Source: Ascarosepion bandense
Lineage: Eukaryota > Mollusca > Cephalopoda > Sepiida > Sepiidae
NCBI GenBank assembly: GCA_037127315.1
Contig: JBBBDQ010000917.1
Coordinates: forward strand, 248,001-312,000
Reading direction: 5' to 3'
Length of the DNA stretch: 64,000 nt
Shown here one piece after another: positions 18,850 to 28,944 of this stretch. The position numbers and the translations under genes are program-made. The notes under the pieces are model-generated. The model worked only from the letters and a program-made list of their open reading frames with translations, was not told the DNA's origin and ran no database searches. Every line of letters starts with the position of its first letter. The stretch's first letter is position 1.

Positions 18850-20887
18850 AAGACATTTTTCTCTTCATATTTTACGTATTTCTCCACTTGTTGAGAACAA
18901 GTGTTCGTTCATTAATTTTATGTCTCCGTCACGACTTACTGTCACGTGGAGCTCCATCTTATTTACTAACGCACGTGGGAATAAAAATAATATTTATTTC
19001 TTTACTTGGTAAAATCTGTCATATTTCACAGATATAATGTTGAATATTAACAATATGGATCGGAATCCGACAAAAAAGAACAATTAGGAAAAAAGTCTTG
19101 AATTTAACATGTTTCTCTTTAAGAAGCTTCTTCAGAGATTAAAAGAGACAGTATCTTGATGAAAGTATCGTGACACGTATCTGAACAACGAAGCCAGACC
19201 TCTTAGATTTTTTTTAATCATTCGTTTTTAAATCTCTGAAGAAGCTAATTAAAGTGAAACACTTTTTTTACTTAATCTACTCATAACGTGAGAATTGTTT
19301 ATCCTTCCTTGCATAAAAGAAAAACTATCCAAACGATTCACAACGTGACAGTGACTGTCAATTAACGAAATATGATTAACAAGCATGTACATTTTTTTTT
19401 TTTTTTTTTTTACGTCACGGTAAAAGTCGGAGCGGAAATGATGTTGTCAATGAATAAAAAAGCTAATTACCATTTCTGGATTTTTTTTTTTTTACGAGAC
19501 TATTTTTACTCCGTCCACGTGTCTAGGCAGAGGTTGATTATAAAAACTATTTGTCCACTTCAGACTTCTTTTTAACACTATTTTAACTTTTAAATTGAGT
19601 ATAGCAAAGTTAATTACAACTAATCTAGTTGGTTAGAGAATTTCTATGTTATTTTGTGCTAATTTTAATAGCATCGTCTTTGTTAAATTTCAATATTTCC
19701 ATGTGTCCACTTACTAGGATTATTGAATAGGTAAACTTTATTAGACACATCTCTGCTACTCTTAGTCACGGTAGTAATAAATAGTAGCTACATGCAATTT
19801 TGTATAACAGTAACTAAGCTGATGTATAAATGTTTTTCACAAAACTGTTCCTTGTATTTTACATTGTGTTGAATGTAACATTTTTCAACATGGCTGCCGT
19901 CTTTCTCAACCACTGAGTTGAGCTTGAATTTGGCGCACTTGAGTGAAGACCATGCCTCCTACCACCTGTAGTTGATCTCTGCTCCTTCCACCATGACTTG
20001 TATAGAAAAGTAGTAAGCTTCTTCTTGAATCCAATTGAGTTCATGACTTTAATTAACTACATAGCAGCATAAGACTTAAATTTATAATATTTAATCCATT
20101 TTTTAAAAATGTATTCATATGGCTTTTCTCTAGTATTGTATACACTAATGGTATTTTTTTCCAGTTACATTTCCCTGCATTGCAGGATATTAAACCACCA
20201 TGTGTGTAAAGAATTTTATGATACTAATTCACAAAATAAAATCATTACTGTCCCATTTGGTTAAATTGTATAATTATTTTAAGCAAGCATTTGTATTTGG
20301 TGGTTGGTAATAGTGAAAAAGCAAATTCACGTCCAGTCAAGACCCTATAAATAAAAATAAAAATTTTGCAGACACCAACTTCCATGGTATTGATAATTTC
20401 CTGATGAAGACACATGCGTAGTCTCTACGAGAGACATATATTCCGAAATTTACATTCCGTTAAATAGCTACTTCAGCGAAAAAGTTCTCACTTCATCAGC
20501 AATGATCAAAAACAAAACTTTATTAATTCAAATTTTATTTTACAAAACTTCACATAACAGGAAGGAGGTCAACATGGCAAAGATGTTAAAAAAAAAAAAA
20601 ACGCGGGGTTTAAAAAAGAAAAAAGTTTATTTAAAATTCGTGCTCCAGATATGAGACTTAAATTCATAACTTCACATTAGAAGACTTAGATTACTTACAT
20701 CTGTATTAAAGAATCAAAAATTAAACATGTCACAGGAATTAGAAGATAACAGGAAGGAATAGTAGACAATATAATCTGTTAAAAATTTAACAAAAAAATA
20801 AAAACTTAAATTTTGTTGAAATTGTACTAATAGAAGTAAAATAAAATTGGGTTATTATAATAGGTCTGAAATTTTTTTTTTTTTTTT
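18850..20887. other. Conserved noncoding block, no gene seen (unit 1)
   Basis: AT-rich, matching 45704-47755. It contains the inverted-repeat hairpin at 19108-19262. If the candidate exon is real, this would be intron. Short frames such as 19859-20044 are not conserved as protein. Confidence 0.5.
19108..19262. repeat. Short inverted repeat, MITE-like hairpin (unit 1)
   Basis: Two arms of about 35 bases, one around AAGAAGCTTCTTCAGAGATT and the other its near reverse complement around AATCTCTGAAGAAGCT, separated by about 85 bases. Both arms are kept at 46034-46190. It could be a tiny nonautonomous DNA element or a hairpin-forming transcript. Confidence 0.6.
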
Positions 20888-21445
20888 AAATGGTATCACT
20901 CGTGCAGGGGGCTACGTAATAGTGAAAAGATTGGAAAAGAGAAAGCCGGAAACCACATACTAGGGAACAAGGGATGAGCCTCTACACCTGTTCAATAGAC
21001 GTGGGCGGAGTGTGAACCGGGCGATAGTTTAGTCAATCTCCTGCAATTGAAAAATAAAAGTGAGAAGATTGGAAAAGAGCCAATCTTCTCACTTTTTTTT
21101 TCTTTTCTTTTTTTTATTCTTGTTTCCTATTCAAATAATATATATAAGTATGTATACTTAAATATACACACACACACACACACACATTCATATATATATA
21201 TATATATATTCACTTTTCCAATCTTCTCACTTTGGTTTTTTTTTGGGGGGGTTTCAATTGGAGTAGATAGATCTATCTATGGACCGGTTCACACTCCCCC
21301 CCCCCCATGTCTATTGAACAGGTTCAAAGGCTCACCCCTTGTTCCCTGTTTAGGATGTGGTTTCCAGCTTTATCTTTTCCAATCTTTTCACTATTAAGTA
21401 CCCCCTGCACATCAGTGGGGTTACCACCTTGCTTGGGGTGATACC
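20888..21445. repeat. Foldback structure with LINE-tail arms and an inner perfect hairpin
   Basis: The left arm (20888-21022) is the tail-only element of 18168 on the minus strand, and the right arm (21283-21445) is the same element on the plus strand, so the two arms pair over about 135 bases. Inside, 21056-21072 and 21080-21096 are a perfect 17-base inverted repeat with a 7-base loop, and a third copy of the word CCAATCTTCTCACTTT lies at 21217. A CA/TA microsatellite lies between. Unit 2 has the microsatellite part (from 47757) but not the arms. Confidence 0.8.
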
Positions 21446-21449
21446 AATA

Positions 21450-21667
21450 AGGGCAAATACTATTGTCAACAAGTCAAATGGAGAGAAAATTCTAATGCCT
21501 GATGCTTGGTTTAGTAAAGGAAATGGTGGGGGAATATTGGCTATTATAGGGTTAAGCTAAAGGAATCTTAGTAATTTCCCTTATGGTAGTGGGAGGCATG
21601 TGGCTTGACCCTTGGGTTAGTAGTGGTGGGTAAGAGGAAATGGTAACTGCTTAGCCAAATTTTTAAA
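21450..21667 (+). repeat. Interspersed repeat, copy 2 of the 1220-1402 family
   Basis: It shares GGGGAATATTGGCTATTATA, GGGTTAAGC and the GGAATCTTAGTA words with 1220-1402, and matches 48132-48350 in unit 2. No coding capacity and family unknown. Confidence 0.7.
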
Positions 21668-21696
21668 AAAGAAAAGGGAGGTAGGAGATGGCAATT

Positions 21697-23844
21697 CTTC
21701 TATGTGCCCTGTCCCTTCAGGATGTAGGTGATCATGGTTCTTCAAGTCTCCCTATCCCTTGTGGCCCTTAGTATGTTTGTTCCTGTTACTCCTGGCAACC
21801 CTGTTCCATCATCCACCTGACCAAGCCCTTCAAAAATGTTATCCTCTGCCTTCCTCTCTCTCTTTCCTTCTATCTGGCCAGTCAGTATCAGGTTCTCCAG
21901 GCTCTCCTTTCATTGCCTGTCCCAGGAACTACAGTTGTCTCTTCCTGATGCTCAGTATTAATTTCCTTTTGGTTGACATTCTTTCCAACATCTCATCGTT
22001 GCTCGCATGCTCAGTCCACGATATTCGCAGCATCCTTCTGTAGAACCACATTTCCGCTGCTTCCAGTTTTGTCCTCATTTTCGATGATATTGTCCAGCAT
22101 TCACTGCCGTATTGAAGACCTGACATCACATAGCAATCCAGCATTCTTTTCTTTGTTTCTAGTGAAATTTTCCTGTGTGTTAGTATTTTGCATAACTTAT
22201 GGAACACCTCCTTTGTTATGCCAGTTCGCCTTCGGATCTCTGTGTCACACTTTCCATCTCCACTTAGAACACTTCCTAGGTATTTAAATTTTTGTACTTG
22301 CTTTATTCTGGTATCCCCTACATATATTTGGCATTTTGGGTTGCACTTTTTGCTGATGACCATGCATTCAGTTTTCTTAAAGTTTATTTGTAGTCTTTTT
22401 TGTCACTCTCCACCGCTAACTTCTGTAGGTCTTGTAGCTTCCTTTCCGTGTCTGCAATCAGCACTGTATCATCTGCATACCTTATGTTGTTCAAGTTGTG
22501 GCCTCCAATAACAAATCCTGGGATGTCGTCTAGGGTCCTCAAAATATTCTCGCTATACTGGTTGAAGAAATCCGGTGAAACGACACATCCTTGTCTTACG
22601 CCTCTTTCTATCTTTGTAAATCTACTGAGATCGTTACCTGTTCGTATGCAGGCCGTTTGCTGCCAGTAGAGATTCTTAATTACTCTTATTTCTTTGCCGG
22701 AAATATCGAGGCTGCCTAGCATCTCCATCAATTCCTTGTGTCGTATCTTGTCGAATGCCTTTGCATAGTCGATGAAACATAGGTACATGTCTCTCTTCAT
22801 TTGTAATGCATTTTCGGAGAGCATCCTAATCATGAATATGGCGTTCCTTGTTCCAGTATCTTTGAAAAACCCGCACTGTTCCTGCCCTATCTCTGGCCTG
22901 ATTCTACTTCTTGCTCTATTCATCAGCATTCTGACAATCAGTTTTGTGATGTGACTCATTAAGCTGATAGTTCTATGTAGTTCACACTCGTTTGCACCTG
23001 GTTTCTTCAGCAGTGCTATAAATATCAACTTGCATAGGTTGTCTGGTATTATTCCACTGCTATAAATTTCATTTATTATGTCGGTAATTTTTTCTATGCT
23101 ATATTCTTCTAAGGCTATCAGCAGCTCTATCACTATGCCGTCTGGACCAGGTGCTTTGTTTCTGTTCAGTTTGGCCATTGCAGCTTCCACTTCGGATCTT
23201 AGTTTTTTTCGGTCCATCCACCTCCTTGTGTATTCTCGGTTGTTCTCTCTTGTCGCAAAAAAAGATCCTTTATATACTCTTCCATCGCTGAAGTATTTCC
23301 TCTTTCCCCAATATGATTGTTCCATCCTTGGATTTTATGCATCCTGTTGAGGAACAGTTTTTTTTGTCCTGTCAGTTCTCTTATCTCTTTATGCATCTCT
23401 GCTTTATTGGTCCAGCTCAGCTCCTCTACTTCTGCGCATTTGTTGTTGAGCCATTCCTCTTTAGCTTGTCTGCATTTGTTCCTTATCTCCCTGTGAAGTT
23501 TCTTGTACTCTGTTCCATGTCTTGGCATTGTTTTTTGTCTCCTTTGCATCATGTGAAGAATCTCTTCGGTCATTCACTCATTTTTTCTTCTGCGTCTGAT
23601 TTCCTTTAGACCGATGTTGTTCACTGAGGTCACCATCGCTTCCTTTAGTGAATTCCATTTTGAGTGCCCTTTTCCAATTTGTTCTTCATATTTCTTTCTC
23701 ATGCTGTAATTGTATTCTTTCTGCAGGGCGAGGTCATTCACAAGCGTGTCGTATTGCAGCCTTGGTGATGTGCTGGGCTTCTTCAGTCTTCGGAGTTTCA
23801 CCCTTAGTTTTCAGATGACTGGGACCTGGTCACTTCTGCAAATG
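21697..23844 (-). pseudogene. RTE-like non-LTR retrotransposon ORF2 relic
   Basis: Minus-strand coding pieces in order are 23801-23574 (region before the RT), a stop, 23573-23199, a frameshift, 23325-22384 (the RT core), a frameshift near 22400, and 22363-21929 (thumb and C terminus). RT motifs are NRNKAPGPDGI, FIDYAKAFDKIRHKEL, GVRQGCVVSP and YADDTVLIAD. The C-terminal part has FKYLGSVLSGDGKC and LQYGSECWTISS. The break near 22400 fits loss of one base. The endonuclease is mostly missing, so the element is 5'-truncated. Unit 2 lacks it, with an empty-looking junction at 48911. No target-site duplication was clear. RTE placement is tentative. Confidence 0.85.
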
Positions 23845-23885
23845 TTGCATTTAAACTTTCAGGGATTGTAACCATCAGGTATGTG

Positions 23886-24111
23886 CATTGTGGTGCAGTG
23901 GATATCAACTCTGAACAACAAATCCGGGAATTTGAACCGAGTATTAATCCATCTCTTCCCTCTTCCAATTATGGGTTAAAAAATAAGACAGACTGGGTTC
24001 TATAGTCTTGGCTGGCAACCTACTGTGGAATAATCTTTTGCACAGTCAGTCATGTCTCTTACGAGACATGATGGCCCAAGCGTGTATCACGTATGGCATT
24101 TAACTGACTGA
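23886..24111 (+). mobile_element. tRNA-derived SINE with internal deletion (unit 1)
   Basis: The head TGGTGCAGTGGATATC is intact. About 55-60 bases after the B box are missing compared with the paralogue at 48955-49226. The tail ends in the CGTGTATCACGTATGGCA word. Confidence 0.85.
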
Positions 24112-24206
24112 CCTATCAGGGAAACATATATACAGAAGTGAATTTCACAGGCGGAAAGTGTGAGAGAACAAAATGCTAGTGTAGAAAGTGACAATGAAAG
24201 GGTGGG

Positions 24207-24960
24207 ACCTAAATGCCAATCTAGTAGCACAAGTACTTTGTAGAATTTGTTGCTAATAAATCATAAATTGTATAATAGGCCCCTCCACTAATTCACTGAA
24301 AAAAAAAAGTACACCATGATGTTAAGAAGTCCTAAAGCTGAGACAAGATTTTTACAAGAGTTTACTATGATAAATATAACATTACAAAACTCCCACTTTC
24401 CCCAGTGAAAAACAGTTTGGAAATTCTTGAAAAAAATCAAATAATTGTTGGATTTTAATGGCTTTCAGGACTTATTCAGAAAAGAATAAAATTATTTGAA
24501 TGTCTATTTTTAAAAAGTTTGATAAAAAATATTTTTTTGCATCTGTTAAACGCCTACCTCTCCAATTAAATGGGGACCTAAATGCCAATCTAGTAGCACA
24601 AGTACTTTGTAGAATTTATTAATAATAAATCAAGAAGCACTCATTCAAAAATATAGGCACTTCCATTAATTTGCAGAAAAAAGTCTGCCATAATGTGAAA
24701 ATGTCCTAAACTTGAGACAAGATTTTTACGAGAGTTTACTATGCGAAATATAAAAACAAAACTCCCAATTTTCCCCAGTGTAAAAAATTTTAGAAATTCT
24801 TGAAAAAAAAATCAAATAATTGTTGGATTTTAATGAAACTTTCAGGACTTATTCAAAAAAGAATGAAATTATTTTTTGAATCACTATTTTTAAAAAGTTT
24901 GGTAAAAATGTTTTTGCATCTGTTAAACCCCTACCTCTCCAATTAACTACCTGAAATTTC
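24207..24960. repeat. Direct dimer of a 364-bp AT-rich unit
   Basis: The words GGGACCTAAATGCCAATCTA, GTAGCACAAGTACTTTGTAG and the poly-A rich sequence after them occur at 24207 and again at 24571. Unit 2 has only one copy (49341-49685). No coding. Confidence 0.8.
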
Positions 24961-25025
24961 TAAAAAAATTGACGACTGTCTGCAAATTTTGTTTTAATAG
25001 TTGAATGCAAGAATTCTTGAGTAAT

Positions 25026-25332
25026 GTCAGTCAGTTAGTTAAGTGCCATACGTGATACACACTTGGGCAATCATGTCTCGAAAGAGATATGACTGACTGG
25101 GCAGAAGATTATCCCGCAGTAGGTTGCCATTACTTTCTGCGGTAGACTGGTTGCCAGCCAAGGCTATAGAACCCAATCTGTCCTGTTATTTGACTCATAA
25201 CTGGAAGGAATAGGCGGATTAATACCTTTCCCAAGGGTATTTGCGCGTAAGTGAATGCAATGAATTCAGCTGGAATTTGAACTCGGCTCCCCAATTTCTC
25301 GTTCCTAGCCGATATCCAATGCACCACAACAA
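25026..25332 (-). mobile_element. tRNA-derived SINE, reverse orientation, nearly full length
   Basis: Same family as at 1815. Both the tail (CAGTCAGTTAGTTAAGTGCC) and the head (CCGATATCCAATGCACCAC) are present. It lies in a unit 1-only segment (24571-25645), so it either inserted after the duplication or was lost from unit 2. Confidence 0.87.
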
Positions 25333-25739
25333 TGTTTCATCAGTCTCAACTATTTTAGTAGACTTTTTCTTTTCGTTTTTTTTTTTTTTTGTTCAGTGAA
25401 AATAGCAGCTCATTTCCCTCCAACGTCTTAACCATTTAATTAACACTTGCTTTGAGTAACTGTCATCAAGTCAAAATCAACTACTTATATCTTTTATTTA
25501 GTCCATTATCAAAATTACTTGTGCATGCAGATTGTTGTAGATAAGCTAACACCTCTCTAGCACTCTCAAGAGTGAAATGGTGTGTGGACTGAGGTAGCTA
25601 TAAAAATAAAGACTAATAGCAATTGAAGAATTCAATGTTATTGACAATTTATCAGACTGTCCTCTCTTTGATTCTAAAACAACTTGACCTCTCCTCTCTT
25701 CGACTGTTTCTTCTTCTCTTTTCTGGTATTTCTATGATT

Positions 25740-26440
25740 TCTATTCATATTCCTTAGCACACTTTCATGAAAACTATCAATTTACCATAAATTTTCAAAG
25801 GTTAACTAGATACTCTCATAACAGTTATGAAAAAAAAAACAATATTAAATAATTTTTTAGAGTAAACTATTCCCTCTTAACTTTCATGAAAAAAATTAAA
25901 TTAACTATGAGTTTTCATAGCAAACTAGACAACTGATTAACCTTTATGAAAAAATAAATCAATTTACAATTTTCATAATGAACTAGACTTTCTATTAAAC
26001 TTTATGAATGAAAACCAAATTATAACAAATTTTCAAAGTAAACCATATTTTCTATTAAACTTTATGAAAAAAAAATCAATTAATAAAGAAATTTCATAGC
26101 AAATTACATTTACCTCTCCTAAATTTGATGAAAAAAATTAAAATCAATTTACAATGAATTTTCACAATAAAGTATCCCCTTGTTTAACTTTCGTGAAAAA
26201 AAAAGAAAACTTTGCAATGAATTTACATACTAAACTACACTATGAATTAAAGTTCAGAAAAAAAAATAATTACAATGAATTTTTCTTGTAAACTCAACCC
26301 TGTCTTAATTTTAATGAAAAAAAAAATCAGTTTTTAATGAATTGTCATCGTAAACTATACTCTTAATTTTAAGGAAGAAAAATCAATCTATTGACAATAA
26401 ATTTTCATAGCAAAGTAGATGTATTAATTTTTGATGTTCA
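25740..26440. repeat. Degenerate AT-rich tandem repeat of about 62 bp
   Basis: The words TTTATGAAAAAA and AATGAATTTTCATA recur about every 60-65 bases for roughly ten units (for example near 25889, 25945, 26003, 26065 and 26127). Unit 2 keeps only about one unit (49790-49855). Confidence 0.75.
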
Positions 26441-26559
26441 TCACATCATGAAGATAATATTCTTCTCATACAGCTTTTTATTCACTCCAGGGTCATTTAT
26501 TTGTTTCTTTTTAAATTAATTTGTTGTTGACTTAGTCATCAGCTGATGAATGTAGCTTA

Positions 26560-27195
26560 ATTATGCAAACTGGTCCAATTTAAATTTCACTAACCAAGTA
26601 TTAAATGACATGGAGTGATTACACCAAATCATATTGTTGCATCTACTGCTAAAAAGTTCACTTTTGTTGTACCAGAAAGTGTTTTTGATTGGAATCCATG
26701 TTTTCATAATTATAAATCTACCCTCGGCCATGCATTAAATATTAGTGCCATATCGAGTCCAGTGTTCCTATTAAATATCTCAAGACTGTAAAGAAAATAC
26801 AAAGAATTGTTTCTAATTTAATCAGTCCTAACCTTGTCTTTTCCATAAATAGTTTTATGGAAATCATTGTAAGCTTAACTGCTTGACTGTAGAAATTTAA
26901 GCATGCTTCTAGATTGGCAACTAAGTCTCGTCTTTATACTGTTAAACTAGCTAGTTATCATTTGCTCTTGTCTAATAGTTTAATTTCTCACAATTCTCAC
27001 CTGTGAAACTCCTTTCCAATTTCTTGCTTCCTTGCCAACTACAATCTTCAAAAATTTAAATGCAATACCAATTGCTATCTATTTTCCTGAACCATCTTGT
27101 TTTATTGTTCTTTCTCCTCCTCGTTTTCTTTCACACCCAATAACCCCCTTCAATCTTAGTGGCATTAAATCCTTGCTTGGCGTTTAATTGATTAA
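26560..27195 (+). pseudogene. CR1-like LINE 3' fragment, heavily decayed
   Basis: GCATCTACTGCTAAAAAGTT and the next 130 bases are the thumb region seen at 4948. From 26900 the C-terminal words (AGATTGGCAACTAAGTCTCG, GAAACTCCTTTCC) appear. The end, CCTTGCTTGGCGTTTAATTG, is a diverged 3' tail. Frames are broken throughout. Absent from unit 2. Confidence 0.7.
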
Positions 27196-27489
27196 AAAGA
27201 TTAAAGAAATTAGACCAATAATCCAGGTGATCATCACATAAATTCAATTCTACAAGTGTTATCCCATTGTCAGGTATATTGACATAATGCTTCACTATTG
27301 CTATATCATGATATTTGAGAAAGTGATTAAGTAACCCAATTGTTTGCAAATAGCTGCCTAGACATTCATGGCAGTAAGCTGTTACTACTATTGTTAACCT
27401 TGAAAAATTACCTTATTTGCACTGTTCAGACTGTTGTTCTCATCTTTATTGCTATGTTTATGAATGACATTTTGGTTCATCAGTATGCT
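27196..27489. other. Short noncoding stretch, no gene seen
   Basis: The first part is unit 1-only. From 27318 it matches 49860 onward. No recognised element. Confidence 0.5.
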
Positions 27490-27725
27490 CTGGTCTTCTT
27501 CAGGTGCTGGGTATTTTGAATGGAAACCTTTATTTCAATTACTGGGTTATATCATTCTCATTCCGTGTGGATGCCACTTCTGGTAGCCATGTAGTTATTT
27601 ATTCAACACTGCTGCGGCCTGGTATTGAACTCACCATACCTACGGCAAAGTCACTGGAACTAACCAATGTCTATATCCACTGGGCCATGAGTTTTGAATT
27701 CCAGACCAGGTTACAGCAGTGGTGA
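27490..27725 (-). mobile_element. Second tRNA-like SINE family, reverse orientation
   Basis: On the minus strand, TGGCCCAGTGGATATAGACA is A-box-like, and GGTGAGTTCAATACC, about 45 bases further, is B-box-like. The rest runs to about 27490 with an AGAAGACCAGAGCATACTG end. In unit 2 the A-to-B box part is deleted (50040-50270). The call rests on these two boxes only. Confidence 0.5.
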
Positions 27726-28502
27726 GCCCATGACTTAGAGGTCAAAATAAAGGGTTCAGTTCAAAATTTCTAGCACCTGATGAAGGCTAGATTGTACAAC
27801 GGACAAAACATCACAAAAATAGGAATAAAGATAAGGACAATAGTCCAAACAATGTAAATACTATTATATTCCAGAAATGATAATTAGATTAATATCGAAA
27901 AATTTGAGTTTTCTAACAAACTTAGGAAAAGCAGTAGCAAAATGCAAATTAATGAAATTCATTTTTTTTCTTTTTTTTTCTAATAACATTTTTTGACTTT
28001 AGTCTTATGAGTTTCATTAATCTGGTTTTTGTAATTCAGTCTCTCACTCTTGCATTAATACGTGTTTACACTGTTCCATTCTCTTTATGAGAGATCACTT
28101 CTCTTCACTAAAACAAATTAAAGTGAATAAAATCTAAACTTAAATAATTCCTATTATCAGCTAAAATAAGTAAAGCAGAAAATTGTTTTTACTATTAAAT
28201 AAATATACACTTGGAACTTTGTGCACATTCAATATATATAATCTAGAAGTCATTAGTATTTACTAATTTGTTATCAAACAATGAATTCTAACATTTTGAT
28301 GACTGTCAAAATTGAATGCATTGTATATCTTGACTTTTTAGTTTTTATTAATGATCTGCACTTGTGTGTTTTACACATGATGGGAAGAAAGGCTGAATTT
28401 ATTTACGGACCAGTCTGGTTAATATATGCTGCATTTATTATAGAATTTCGACTTTATTTTAGCATTATTTTGCTATTTTCTAATTTGTTTTTTCTTTTAC
28501 AG
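27726..28502. other. AT-rich block upstream of the candidate exon, no gene seen (unit 1)
   Basis: Matches 50271-51033. The last 60 bases are pyrimidine-rich and end TTTTTTCTTTTACAG, a good 3' splice site. If the exon is real, this is intron. Confidence 0.5.
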
Positions 28503-28654
28503 GTGTAAAAGAAGCAATCATGACGAAAATTTTCCCTCAAGTACAATTTGGAATCCACGCTTTTGCCTTGTACCATCTGGCTAGAACTGACAAAATTCCT
28601 CATTGTCACTTCCTTATTTGGAGACTTAAACCCAATGGCCAAAAGTGGCTGTAG
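28503..28654 (+). other. Candidate terminal exon, 152 nt (unit 1)
   Basis: It starts just after a strong polypyrimidine/AG acceptor. Reading from the third base it is open for 49 codons (VKEAIMTKIFPQVQFGIHAF at the start, WRLKPNGQKWL at the end) and stops at TAG. Unit 2 has the same acceptor, frame and stop at 51034-51185 with three base-level differences, all changing a residue in this frame. No family was recognised. The phase does not match direct splicing from the exon ending at 18843, so at least one more exon would be needed. It could be a decayed exon or chance. Confidence 0.35.
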
Positions 28655-28944
28655 AACTGTCAAATGTTGGCCACTCTAGCTTTATCACAATTCCAGAGAT
28701 GCATCATTCAAATTTCAAGACTAGGAAAAATGGAGTCAATTTCCTGGATGTTGAGCAATTCCCAGAAATGGCTGCTTTTGACAAAATTTGTCTGAAGTTA
28801 TTTTCATTTGAAGATGAAATTTCTGAGCAGGAAACATTTCAGGCCTTACACTTTGTGTGTGATCAATATCTTTTTGAGTTAGACAGTTTTCTGACTGCCT
28901 GTGATTATGTGTCTTGTTGGACTGATGGAGGTGGGGGGGGGGTA
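28655..28944 (+). other. Region after the candidate exon, open in one frame (unit 1)
   Basis: A frame starting with GTG at 28645 stays open for 108 codons into the repeat array. The paralogue (51176-51454) is also open but differs mainly at residue-changing sites, so it is not supported as a protein. It could be the 3' UTR of the candidate exon. A run of nine or more G lies at 28933-28942, at the array edge. Confidence 0.3.

Noticed and set aside
28454..28663. Minus-strand 69-codon frame, also open in unit 2 (50985-51194)
   Set aside because: It covers the acceptor and polypyrimidine tract of the candidate exon on the other strand. Codon changes show no bias to silent sites and no family was recognised.
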